Shown: piece by piece, positions 24,624-31,799 of the stretch
Numbering within the stretch: the first letter of the stretch is position 1
Layout of the letters: each line of letters opens with the position of its first letter
Assembly (NCBI GenBank): GCA_947498815.1
Contig: CANMLU010000024.1
Span: forward strand, 1-43,092
DNA: 43,092 bases
DNA from: an uncultured Aquimarina sp.
GTDB taxonomy: Bacteria > Bacteroidota > Bacteroidia > Flavobacteriales > Flavobacteriaceae
Reading direction: 5' to 3'
The notes under the pieces: generated by a model
Databases searched by the model: none
What the model saw: only the letters and a program-made list of their open reading frames with translations
What the model was told of the DNA's origin: nothing
Position numbers and translations under genes: made by a program

Positions 24624-25796
24624 ATGAATTCATTGCAATTGATCTTAACTAGACTGCGATATTTTGGTCCGGCATGGGTATTTGCCTCGTTAAATATTAT
24701 TGTAGGTACGTGGGTATTATATATTCCAGGAATTAAGGAGAAATTAGAGATTGATGATGCCCAATTAGGTATTGCTTTATTTTGTTTCGCTTTGGGGACA
24801 TTGGTAATGATACCATTATCCTCTATCCTTATCAAGAGGTTTGGTGTTGGACGTATTACGCTTTTTTCGATTACTACCTTTTCGATGTTGTTTTTACTAC
24901 CTATCGTTGTGCCGACTTATGTTATGCTCTGCATTGCTCTATTTATTGTTGGATTGGCGGGTTGCCTTACGGATATAGCAATGAACGCTTTGGTTTCTGA
25001 TATCGAGCAGGAAGATGAGGTTCATTTTATGTCGGCGTCTCATGGTTTTTTTAGTTTGGGAGGAGTTATTGGAGCTGGTATAGGTAGCTTATTGATTGAA
25101 TATATACGATTACCTATAATTCATATGATGTATGCAGCAATTTTTGTTATTGTTACCAATCTCTTATTGGTTAAAGCTTATTTTAAAATCGAAGGGAAAC
25201 AAGAACAAAACGAAAAGAAGTCACATCCGTTAAAATTAATGAAACCTCTTTTTGGGTTAACGATTATAGCTTTTTTAATCATGGGTAGCGAAGGTGCTAT
25301 AGAACACTGGAGTAAACTGTATCTTCAGGATATTGTTGGTGTAGTTTCCGAGAAAATTTCAGGATTTGGCTTTGTAGCTTTTTCGGCATTGATGACCTTA
25401 GGAAGATTTTTTGGTGACGCTATTAGTAAGCGTTTTGGGTCATTAGCGATTATCATTGGTGGATGTATAATCAGTTTATTCGGTTTTGTAGCTGTACTGG
25501 CATCTCAATTGGTAATTACTATTGTAGGTTTTGGTTTGGTAGGACTTGGATTTTCTGTAATCATTCCAGAATTATTCAGGTTGGCTGGTAAAACAAATGG
25601 GATTTCTTCGGCAGAGGGGATATCATTTGTGGCCGGTTTTGGATATCTGGGTTTTTTACTGAGCCCGCCAATATTAGGTTTCTTGTCAAAAATTGAAAGC
25701 CTAAAGCTTAGTTTTATGGCTTTATTGATGGCCACCGTAATCGCTTTAACGCTCACCTTCTTTCTGAATAAAAATGGAAGGAAAAAAAAGCTTTAA
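24624..25796 (+). CDS. MFS transporter (YbjJ-like)
   Basis: The 390-aa protein has twelve predicted TM helices. It opens like the YbjJ/FucP-related MFS proteins (GTWVLYIPGIKEKLEIDDAQ followed by LGIALFCFALGTLVMIPLSS). A basic motif SILIKRFGVGRIT lies between TM2 and TM3, and a second-half equivalent is FGDAISKRFGS. The substrate is unknown; import of a carbon source or export is possible. Its divergent AraC partner suggests inducible expression. A strong hairpin follows the stop. Confidence 0.92.
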   Translation: MNSLQLILTRLRYFGPAWVFASLNIIVGTWVLYIPGIKEKLEIDDAQLGIALFCFALGTLVMIPLSSILIKRFGVGRITLFSITTFSMLFLLPIVVPTYVMLCIALFIVGLAGCLTDIAMNALVSDIEQEDEVHFMSASHGFFSLGGVIGAGIGSLLIEYIRLPIIHMMYAAIFVIVTNLLLVKAYFKIEGKQEQNEKKSHPLKLMKPLFGLTIIAFLIMGSEGAIEHWSKLYLQDIVGVVSEKISGFGFVAFSALMTLGRFFGDAISKRFGSLAIIIGGCIISLFGFVAVLASQLVITIVGFGLVGLGFSVIIPELFRLAGKTNGISSAEGISFVAGFGYLGFLLSPPILGFLSKIESLKLSFMALLMATVIALTLTFFLNKNGRKKKL

Positions 25797-25797
25797 A

Positions 25798-25841
25798 ATA
25801 AAGAAAACCTCTAAGTATCTTCCTTATGAGGTTTTCTTTAT
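25798..25841. terminator. Bidirectional terminator after the MFS gene
   Basis: ATAAAGAAAACCTC and GAGGTTTTCTTTAT pair perfectly, and TAAG/CTTA extend the stem inward past a one-base bulge. It lies between the MFS stop and the stop of the converging lipoprotein gene. Confidence 0.85.
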
Positions 25842-25861
25842 GAATTACAATTAAAGATGAT

Positions 25862-26587
25862 TTACTCTGTTATCACTGCAATATTAGTGAAGTGTAGTGT
25901 CCAATCACCTTCATTTCGTTTATGTGTTTTAGCAATCTTGATTCCGTTATAATCCTCATAACCTTCCCAAGAGGTGATTAAAGATGGTTCTTGTGCATTT
26001 TTTTGTCTAAACACCCATTCTTTGATAATAAAATCTCCTTCAAAATAAAAATCATAGGCATCACCTGGAGTATAACCTCCTTCATTTTTGTATACAATAG
26101 TAAATTTTTGCATTTCTTTACCACTTATTGGAGCGATGGACTTGACGTAGTGTTTGGAAGCAAAACTTTTTGCATCCCACACCAGATTAAAGGGTGCCAG
26201 TAGCCAATATTTGTCATTAACAAACCCTTGATCTGCTTTTTGTGATATGCTATCTATTTTAGTTCTATTATAGGTAATGGTATCCAGAGCAGAAGTCATG
26301 GTTACCAAGTGTTCTTTGGGTTTCCAACTCCATGAACGTTCAGAATGGACAGTGTCACGATCAACATTAAAAGTAAATTTTATTTCTTTTACTTTATCCC
26401 AGTTTTGAAAGCCGTTGGCATATGCAATAGCTTCTGCTGTTGTTCTCATTTTTTTCTTAGCATCATCAGCAATCGGTTTGGGATCTCTAACTTCAATATC
26501 GTCTTCATATTGTTGTTCTCTTTTGACTTCTGTTTTACAAGCTGTAAATAATAAAGATGTTATTATAATGGTGACTAGGTATTTCAT
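25862..26587 (-). CDS. Putative lipoprotein, DUF6503-like
   Basis: The 241-aa protein carries a lipoprotein signal (IITSLLFTAC, Cys17) followed by a charged linker and a beta-rich domain. AIAYANGFQNWDKVKEIKFTFNV, RSWSWKPKEHLVTM and WLLAPFNLVWDAKSF are the kinds of motifs seen in DUF6503 and LolA-like periplasmic proteins of Bacteroidetes. Function is unknown; lipid or lipoprotein handling is a guess from fold resemblance. It is monocistronic, with terminators on both sides. Confidence 0.8.
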   Translation of the reverse strand: MKYLVTIIITSLLFTACKTEVKREQQYEDDIEVRDPKPIADDAKKKMRTTAEAIAYANGFQNWDKVKEIKFTFNVDRDTVHSERSWSWKPKEHLVTMTSALDTITYNRTKIDSISQKADQGFVNDKYWLLAPFNLVWDAKSFASKHYVKSIAPISGKEMQKFTIVYKNEGGYTPGDAYDFYFEGDFIIKEWVFRQKNAQEPSLITSWEGYEDYNGIKIAKTHKRNEGDWTLHFTNIAVITE

Positions 26588-26686
26588 CTTGAGTTTGTTT
26601 TTGGCTAAAGTAGATAAAACAATAACTTCAATGATTAAAATTAACAGGTTTTTAGATGTTGACAGGATTGGTGAGCGTTGAAAATT

Positions 26687-26722
26687 AATAAGGGCTCTAA
26701 AAATATTTTTAGAGCCCTTATT
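26687..26722 (-). terminator. Strong palindromic terminator of the DJ-1/PfpI gene
   Basis: The 36-bp perfect palindrome has an 18-bp arm beginning AATAAGGGCTCTAAAAAT. It lies 24 bp beyond the stop of the DJ-1/PfpI gene and upstream of the lipoprotein gene. Confidence 0.85.
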
Positions 26723-26745
26723 GGGTTTTGAGTTTGTGTTATGTA

Positions 26746-27438
26746 CTACTGAACTTTTAAGGCTTGCAATGTTTTTTGTGCAGTCATTACGGATGATTGA
26801 GGGTTTTGACCAGTAATAAGATTTCTATCTTCAATTACAAATTCACTCCAGTCTTCTCCTTTATGATAAATAGCACCTTCATTGGTAAGCTCCGTTTCTA
26901 GTAAAAAGGGTACGATATCAGTTAGTTGAACGGCCGCTTCTTCGGTATTAGTAAATGAAGTAAGTTTTCTTCCTTTTACAAAAGGAGTTTCGTTCTCTGA
27001 TGTAACACCCGTGAGAGCTGCTACACCATGACAAACCAACCCGATAGGTTTATCTTCTTTATTAAACGTATTTATTAAGTTCGCCACTTCAACGTTGTTT
27101 GCCAAATCCCACATAGGACCATGACCGCCAGGAAAGAATAAAATATCAAAATCCGTAGGATTGATATCCGAAATTCTTTTTGAATTCCTTATTGCGTCTA
27201 ATGCAGTAGCATCATTATTAAATTGCTTTGTGTATTCTGTTTGCCAATCATCAAGCTTACTTGTAGGATCCAAAGGCACGATACCTCCTTTTGGAGAAGC
27301 AATTGTAATGGCTGCTCCTTCATTAATAAATTTATAATATGGAGCAGCTAATTCTTCTAACCAAACTCCTGTTTTTTCACCCGTATTACCTAATGTATCA
27401 TGTGATGTGGTAACAATTAATACGTTTAATTCTTTCAT
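26746..27438 (-). CDS. DJ-1/PfpI (Hsp31-like) family protein
   Basis: The 230-aa cytoplasmic protein of the class I glutamine-amidotransferase-like superfamily keeps the nucleophile elbow GLVCHGVAAL (Cys136-His137) and the N-terminal acidic cap GEKTGVWLEEL (Glu28/Glu29). FFPGGHGPMWDL and ITIASPKGG are typical of the Hsp31/glyoxalase III branch. Known relatives detoxify methylglyoxal or act as stress chaperones. It is 89 bp downstream of a Crp/Fnr gene on the same strand. A candidate -7 box (GAAATTTG, antisense of plus-strand CAAATTTC) lies near 27477. Confidence 0.92.
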   Translation of the reverse strand: MKELNVLIVTTSHDTLGNTGEKTGVWLEELAAPYYKFINEGAAITIASPKGGIVPLDPTSKLDDWQTEYTKQFNNDATALDAIRNSKRISDINPTDFDILFFPGGHGPMWDLANNVEVANLINTFNKEDKPIGLVCHGVAALTGVTSENETPFVKGRKLTSFTNTEEAAVQLTDIVPFLLETELTNEGAIYHKGEDWSEFVIEDRNLITGQNPQSSVMTAQKTLQALKVQ

Positions 27439-27527
27439 CTTTAAATTGGTTTTATAATGAGTATTTAAAAGTGATACAAATTTCGGAAAACAAGACTTAA
27501 AGAATGATTGACCTATGTTATGAAATT

Positions 27528-28112
27528 CTATTGTTTTATGTTAAGAATTTGCCTGCGAAGACGACTCAAACTTTCTGGCTTAATACCCAGGTAGTTTGCG
27601 ATATGGTAATTAGAAATACGTTGTTCTATATTTGGATAAGTGCTTATAAACTCAAGGTAACGTTGTGCACTTGTCTTTTCCAAAGCCGATAAAATTCTGT
27701 CTTGAAAAGATACAAAGGCATTGGTGAGTTTGATACGAAAGAAACGTTCTAGATTTGGTATTTCTATATATAACTGTTCTAAATCTGATTTTTTAATCCC
27801 AATGAGCTCTGAAGCTTCAATGCAATCGATAGTAAGACGTGCTTTTTCTTCTTTAAAGAATGCTTTAAAATCACTAATCCACCAATCTTCAATGGCAAAT
27901 TGAACAATATGTTGATTCCCATCGGCATCTACATGGTAGGCCTTAAGGCATCCTTTGACAACATAATATTCGTATTCAACAGGATCTCCTTCTTGGATTA
28001 GGTATTGTTTTTTATAAAGCTTTTTATGAATAAGTACACCCGTAAATCGGTTCCACTCATCTGGAGAGAGCTTAATATACTTTGAAATATGTTTTTCTAT
28101 TTCGGAATACAT
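27528..28112 (-). CDS. Crp/Fnr family transcriptional regulator
   Basis: The 194-aa protein has a cyclic-nucleotide-binding-type beta-barrel (about 20-115; YLIQEGDPVEYEYYVVKGCL, VQFAIEDWWISDF). A C-terminal winged helix follows (NYHIANYLGIKPESLSRLRRQI). No Fe-S cysteine cluster like that of Fnr is present, and the effector is unknown; most flavobacterial members of this group are uncharacterised. It sits between the cupredoxin-like and DJ-1/PfpI genes and may regulate one of them. Confidence 0.93.
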   Translation of the reverse strand: MYSEIEKHISKYIKLSPDEWNRFTGVLIHKKLYKKQYLIQEGDPVEYEYYVVKGCLKAYHVDADGNQHIVQFAIEDWWISDFKAFFKEEKARLTIDCIEASELIGIKKSDLEQLYIEIPNLERFFRIKLTNAFVSFQDRILSALEKTSAQRYLEFISTYPNIEQRISNYHIANYLGIKPESLSRLRRQILNIKQ

Positions 28113-28127
28113 ATGGCTAAAATAAAC

Positions 28128-28155
28128 AAAAAGCTTCCAGTTATGGAAGCTTTTT
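28128..28155 (-). terminator. Terminator after the cupredoxin-like gene
   Basis: AAAAAGCTTCCA and TGGAAGCTTTTT form a perfect 12-bp stem with loop GTTA. It lies 21 bp beyond the stop codon of the cupredoxin-like gene. A-runs and T-runs on the two sides make it usable in either direction. Confidence 0.85.
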
Positions 28156-28175
28156 TATGCAATGGTAAAACTATA

Positions 28176-28544
28176 TTATTCTACTACCAAGGTGTATTGT
28201 GGAGTTTTGTTCAAAGGACAAAAGTATGTATACGTTCCCTTTTGTAATGTTACTGTATTTGAACTTTCCGTTTTTCCATCTGCAACTACTTTGGTCACAT
28301 ACGCTTCTTTGATATGATTTTTTGCATCAGATGCATCCTTTCCTTCAGGAACCAATACAAAACCTACATCGGTACCAACATTATTATTGGTAATGTTAAA
28401 TACATAGCTACCTTCTGATAACTTTATCTCTTTTTGAGTGAATTCGCCTTTGGTTTGCTCAAGCGAAACTGTTTTTACTTCTTGAGCTTGCGCAGTAAAA
28501 GTGATGGCTAAAATAAATGTGAATAGCGTGATTAACTTTTTCAT
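28176..28544 (-). CDS. Secreted cupredoxin-like protein
   Basis: The 122-aa protein has a signal peptide (1-20, ending FTAQAQ) and a single beta-sandwich of the Cupredoxin_1 type (KEIKLSEGSYVFNITNNNVG, GTYTYFCPLNKTPQYTLVV). Cys109 and possibly His77 could be copper ligands. The His and Met expected after the cysteine in classic blue-copper sites are absent (CPLNKTPQY), so electron transfer through type 1 copper is doubtful. It is periplasmic. It is transcribed alone, and an inverted repeat of TTCCNGGAA type lies upstream at 28588-28633. Confidence 0.85.
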   Translation of the reverse strand: MKKLITLFTFILAITFTAQAQEVKTVSLEQTKGEFTQKEIKLSEGSYVFNITNNNVGTDVGFVLVPEGKDASDAKNHIKEAYVTKVVADGKTESSNTVTLQKGTYTYFCPLNKTPQYTLVVE

Positions 28545-28587
28545 GATTTTGATTTTTGTTTAAATGATTTAATTAATTTTTAAAAGT

Positions 28588-28633
28588 TTCCTGGAAGCTA
28601 AAGAAGAGTTTTTTATCTTGTTACTTCCAGGAA
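28588..28633. repeat. Paired TTCCnGGAA palindromes between AhpD-like and cupredoxin genes
   Basis: TTCCTGGAAG (588-597) and CTTCCAGGAA (624-633, last three digits of 28xxx) are perfect inverted copies 26 nt apart, and each contains its own TTCCnGGAA palindrome. This may be a regulatory site for the cupredoxin gene or a terminator-like hairpin after the AhpD-like gene. Confidence 0.5.
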
Positions 28634-28665
28634 TATATAGGGGTAATCTTCTCAAGTGGTTATAC

Positions 28666-29214
28666 TTATACCGTTGCGGTTTCTAGTGGTAATGCTACCG
28701 GAAAATCAACTGGGATCTCAGTAGTATTGTTTATATAATTAGAGATTGTTTTGTCTCCAACCAATACGATAGTGTCGATCAAGCTTCCTTTGGTATATCC
28801 TGCGGCAAAGAAGTTTTCGATAACATCTTGACTAGCCTTACCTCTGTTTTCGGTAACATTTTTTGCTAGCCTGGCCAAAGCATCTAGTTTAGTGTCAAAA
28901 GAAGCTTTACCAGCTCTTAGTTCTAATATTTGCTCGTCATTAAATCCATTCATTTTGCCTATTGCAGTGTGTGCAGATAAACAGTAAAGACATTCGTTTA
29001 CTTGGCTCACAGCAAGGTTTACAGCTTCTTTTTCTTTTGCAGAAAGTGAAGTTTTTGCATTAGCAAAGTTTAAATAATTTTCTAATGCTGTGTCGCTATA
29101 TGCATAGGTTGCGTATAGGTTCGGAACAAACCCTAAAGCTTTATTAAGATTGTCAAATATTGCTTGGTTATTAGCGCTAACTTCTTCTCTTGTTGGTACA
29201 TTAAATGTGCTCAT
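28666..29214 (-). CDS. Carboxymuconolactone decarboxylase/AhpD-like protein
   Basis: The 182-aa all-helical protein of the CMD family has the AhpD-type active site ECLYCLSAH (Cys75, Cys78, His82), which implies thiol-dependent peroxidase or disulfide chemistry. The second half (ENRGKASQDVIENFFAAGYT, DTIVLVGDKTISNYINN) completes the fold. It is cytoplasmic. Its promoter region (29296-29362) carries the 21-bp-spaced direct-repeat operator found twice more in this locus, so control by the nearby AraC regulator is likely. Confidence 0.92.
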   Translation of the reverse strand: MSTFNVPTREEVSANNQAIFDNLNKALGFVPNLYATYAYSDTALENYLNFANAKTSLSAKEKEAVNLAVSQVNECLYCLSAHTAIGKMNGFNDEQILELRAGKASFDTKLDALARLAKNVTENRGKASQDVIENFFAAGYTKGSLIDTIVLVGDKTISNYINNTTEIPVDFPVALPLETATV

Positions 29215-29295
29215 AATTTTAATTTTTTAGAATTCTGAATTTATTTTCAGAATTGGTTATTATTTTATTGAATGATATATTTTTAATTTCTGGTA

Positions 29296-29362
29296 CAAAG
29301 ATCAAACGAAAGCAACGGTAAAGGAATGGTTGTTTTTCCCGATGACTTGTCAAATCTTCCCG
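29296..29362 (-). promoter_or_regulatory. AraC-type operator and promoter, copy 1 (AhpD-like gene)
   Basis: In gene sense the distal half is CGGGAA (29362-29357), then three bases, TTGACAA, five bases, and the proximal half CGGGAA (29341-29336). Half-sites are 21 bp apart. The -7 box GATCTTTG spans 29303-29296, and the proximal half begins 42 nt upstream of the TTTG. The sequence GGGAAAAACAACCATT is shared with copy 2. Confidence 0.7.
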
Positions 29363-29366
29363 TTGA

Positions 29367-29522
29367 TTATTTTTTTACAAAGGGCTTTTCAGCATCACAA
29401 TAAAAATCGTGAATGGCTTTTTGCTCACAATGTTTTTTTGAGTTGATAGAATTTATGATTTGCTTTTTTCCTTGACGGAAAATCTCTATTAAATTGAAAA
29501 TTGATTTATTCTGTACGGTCAT
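29367..29522 (-). CDS. Small 51-aa basic peptide under the shared operator
   Basis: This short frame runs from ATG 29522 to TAA 29367. It begins MTVQNKSIFNLIEIFRQGKK, and its middle holds HCEQKAIHDFYCDAE with two cysteines ten residues apart. No signal peptide, TM helix or known family is evident. Support for a real gene is positional: copy 2 of the operator/-7 arrangement ends 28 nt upstream, with no other gene for it to serve before the AhpD-like gene's own promoter. The low complexity of AT-rich DNA leaves some doubt. Confidence 0.5.
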   Translation of the reverse strand: MTVQNKSIFNLIEIFRQGKKQIINSINSKKHCEQKAIHDFYCDAEKPFVKK

Positions 29523-29549
29523 CTTTTTAGGATTTATAAATTAACAGTA

Positions 29550-29616
29550 CAAAGATGCGTTTGTAATAGCAGTAAAGAAATGGTTGTTTTTCCCAAGAAC
29601 TTGTCAATTTTTCCCG
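29550..29616 (-). promoter_or_regulatory. AraC-type operator and promoter, copy 2 (51-aa peptide)
   Basis: In gene sense CGGGAA (29616-29611), three bases, TTGACAA, five bases and TGGGAA (29595-29590) repeat the copy 1 layout with the same 21-bp period. The -7 box CATCTTTG is at 29557-29550. The offset from proximal half to TTTG is again 42 nt. Confidence 0.7.
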
Positions 29617-29670
29617 GAAATAAAAAAGAAGCAGTTTAAAAAGTAGATTTTAGGGCTAATTGCCACATTG

Positions 29671-29775
29671 AGCCCTTCGACGAGCTCAGGACAGGCTTAG
29701 TCGAAATGTATTGATAACCGAGGGCTTATCTCTCGACTAAGTTTATACTGAACACAGTTGAAGTACTCGAGATGA
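29671..29775. repeat. Intergenic palindromic repeat of flavobacterial type
   Basis: The stretch reads CCCTTCGACGAGCTCAGGAC, then CTTAGTCGA (29696-29704), later its inverse TCGACTAAG (29733-29741), then CAGTTGAAGTACTCGAGATG. AGCCCT and AGGGCT form another inverted pair (671-676, 721-726). TTCGAC...GCTCAG elements of this kind are scattered in many Bacteroidetes intergenic regions. The rest of the 29617-29863 gap has no gene. Confidence 0.55.
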
Positions 29776-29863
29776 CGGAAGATTTTACTCTTTAAACTGT
29801 CTGGTGGTCTTTTGATATGATCTTGAATTAACTCTAATGGCATATGTTATAAGAAATTGGCTT

Positions 29864-30235
29864 TCAGAAAAACCTGATTTCTTTTCTATAGATCCATAAA
29901 ATTATTGCACTGAGAACAAAAGTGACTGCTGCTGTACCAAAAAGAACTCCACCATCACTATTCACTTCAATTCCTAGTTTGGTGATGTGCATCATTATTG
30001 CACCACCAATAATGCCCAGAGTAAGCATAGCACCAATCCAAATGGTTTTGGGTATTAGTAATAAAATTCCTGCGATGAGTTCTGTAATTCCGGTAATGAT
30101 TCGTCCATAAGGTTCCAGGCCTACTTTTGTAAAAATGTAAACGCTATCCGGATGTGCAGTAAATTTAAATCGTAATGTTTGAATAAGAATAATTGCCACG
30201 GCAAACCGCAACAATAGGGGTAAGGTCTTTTTCAT
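29864..30235 (-). CDS. DoxX-like membrane protein
   Basis: The 123-aa protein has four TM helices in the DoxX arrangement. Helix 1 is LLLRFAVAIILIQTLRFKF, followed by a loop with PDSVYIFTKVGLEPYGRIITG. TELIAGILLLIP is the second-helix signature, and further helices end in YRKEIRFF. DoxX proteins associate with redox or stress functions at the inner membrane; the molecular role is mostly undefined. It lies 39 bp downstream of the secreted protein gene 30275-30736, with no promoter room between, so the two probably form one transcript under operator copy 3. Confidence 0.87.
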   Translation of the reverse strand: MKKTLPLLLRFAVAIILIQTLRFKFTAHPDSVYIFTKVGLEPYGRIITGITELIAGILLLIPKTIWIGAMLTLGIIGGAIMMHITKLGIEVNSDGGVLFGTAAVTFVLSAIILWIYRKEIRFF

Positions 30236-30274
30236 TTCTGAGTTTGTGTTTACTTTTAAGGTTTTCTAAAATAG

Positions 30275-30736
30275 TTATAGCACGCTCGGCAAAGCGTCTA
30301 TTTTACCGTTAAAAGTATTCTTTCTAGAAATAATATACAACTCTTCAAGGTTATTATCTTTTTTGAACTGATGAATCAATTCGGGGAGTTTTTCTCTTAG
30401 AAAGTTTACAAAAGCTTCTGCATCAGTACTTCTGTTGGCACCTTTGCGTATAGTTTTAAGGTAAGAGGCAGTCAGAATTTCTAGATTACTTCTTTCTGAC
30501 AAAAATAGTAAATGACTATTATCGCCTTTAGCTTTTTTAATTTCTACTCTAAAACTAATGATATCTTCTGCAATAAGCTCATCATTAAAATTGCTAAAGT
30601 TATTGGTATATACAACTTCTTCGGCATTACTATTTAAGTATACGGTTTCTAGTTCTACCTGAGCGTAACTTATTGAGGAGATAAGCAATAACAGACCTAG
30701 AATTGATATTTTTATGTTGTGTGTAGAGTTTTTCAT
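30275..30736 (-). CDS. Small secreted protein of unknown function
   Basis: The start is set at ATG 30736, which gives a signal peptide (KISILGLLLLISSISYAQ) and 153 aa. The longer open frame to 30826 would run through the promoter region. The mature part is mixed alpha/beta with a basic stretch (LKTIRKGANRSTDAEAFVNF) and no cysteine. I recognise no family. It is the first gene behind operator copy 3 and probably co-transcribed with the DoxX-like gene. It directly follows the AraC gene on the same strand. Confidence 0.75.
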   Translation of the reverse strand: MKNSTHNIKISILGLLLLISSISYAQVELETVYLNSNAEEVVYTNNFSNFNDELIAEDIISFRVEIKKAKGDNSHLLFLSERSNLEILTASYLKTIRKGANRSTDAEAFVNFLREKLPELIHQFKKDNNLEELYIISRKNTFNGKIDALPSVL

Positions 30737-30789
30737 GTCTATATGTTTTACCCGAAAATACTTCGGTGATTTGTTGTAATTGTATGATA

Positions 30790-30856
30790 CAAAGTTGGGG
30801 CAAAAACTAATAATATAGCATAACACAATTTCCTAATTGTTTGTCAATATTTCCCG
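30790..30856 (-). promoter_or_regulatory. AraC-type operator and promoter, copy 3, overlapping the regulator's 3' end
   Basis: In gene sense CGGGAA (30856-30851), ATA, TTGACAA, five bases and TAGGAA (30835-30830) keep the 21-bp period. The -7 box CAACTTTG spans 30797-30790, with the same 42-nt offset to TTTG. The distal half lies in the last codons of the AraC gene, and its TGA stop is part of TTGACAA. Confidence 0.7.
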
Positions 30857-31692
30857 ACAGGTTCTAGTTTATGTTGTTTTTTAAACTCTGACGGCGAAAA
30901 AGACGCATGTTTCTTAAACATTCTGCTCAAGTGGGATGCATCTTCAAAACCAAGTTCGAATGCAATCTCTTTTGCAGATTTTTCTGTATAAATAAGTAGG
31001 CGTTTTGCTTCTAAAATTATTCGATCATGTATGATCTGTAGGGGGCTTTTCTCAAATTTAGCAAAATTATTCGACAATGTCTTGGGGGACTTGAACAATT
31101 TTTCGGCATAAAATGCAACCGAATGCTCTTGTCTGAAATTAAATTCAACTAATGCATTAAACTCTCTAATTAGATCTACTTGATCTTCTATTTTATCAAA
31201 ATTATCTTGTTGTTTTATAAGTCGAGTAGTGGTAATTATAAATCGAGCCATAAGCATACGAAGCATTTCTGCCTGTATGGTATCAACGGTATCCATTTCA
31301 TCCATAAATATCTGATGAAACAAATCTAGTTTGGTATTGTCTTTCTCATTAAGTTCTATAATCGGGATAACTGCATTACCATAAAAAAGTACGCCCATAC
31401 AGCTTACTTCTTTATCATGATCTTTGATACAATAAAACTCTCGGTTAAACTGATATACAATAAGATCAGAACCACTTATAAATTTAAAATATTGATTAGG
31501 AGTAAGAACAACGATTTTATCTTTTTGGACCCTAACCGTAATCCCGTCGATTTCTAAAACAGCTTCAGTATTTGTTACCCAAATAAAATTATAAAGACCA
31601 GTAACCTCTGATTTTTTATAAAATTGCAAAAGCTCTTCGTCTGCTAATTTTAGTATGGCTCCTGTCGAAAATTCTGAAAACTCCTTGATCAT
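30844..31692 (-). CDS. AraC family transcriptional regulator (probable local regulator)
   Basis: The 282-aa protein has an N-terminal beta-rich sensor domain (about 20-140; YNFIWVTNTEAVLEIDG, VLTPNQYFKF). The C-terminal AraC DNA-binding domain is at about 185-278 (FKSPKTLSNNFAKFEKSPLQ, IAFELGFEDASHLSRMFKKH). Proteins of this family bind paired direct repeats with two-turn (about 21-bp) spacing. Exactly this is seen at three promoters within 1.6 kb downstream, one overlapping this gene's own 3' end. The proposed regulon is the AhpD-like gene, the 51-aa peptide, and the secreted protein plus DoxX. The inducer is unknown. No copy of the operator was seen before its own start. Confidence 0.93.
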   Translation of the reverse strand: MIKEFSEFSTGAILKLADEELLQFYKKSEVTGLYNFIWVTNTEAVLEIDGITVRVQKDKIVVLTPNQYFKFISGSDLIVYQFNREFYCIKDHDKEVSCMGVLFYGNAVIPIIELNEKDNTKLDLFHQIFMDEMDTVDTIQAEMLRMLMARFIITTTRLIKQQDNFDKIEDQVDLIREFNALVEFNFRQEHSVAFYAEKLFKSPKTLSNNFAKFEKSPLQIIHDRIILEAKRLLIYTEKSAKEIAFELGFEDASHLSRMFKKHASFSPSEFKKQHKLEPVGKY

Positions 31693-31799
31693 ACTATAAA
31701 GGTCGTGTTAATGGCGATTTTATTACAAAAGATAATTGTAAAGTTGTGTTAATAATGAAAATATCGCTTTGAACCTGATATGATTGCGTTTTCAAAACA

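Noticed and set aside
30737-30826. 30-codon N-terminal extension of the secreted protein before DoxX
   Set aside because: It would run through the -7 box and leader of operator copy 3, and it displaces the signal peptide from the N-terminus.
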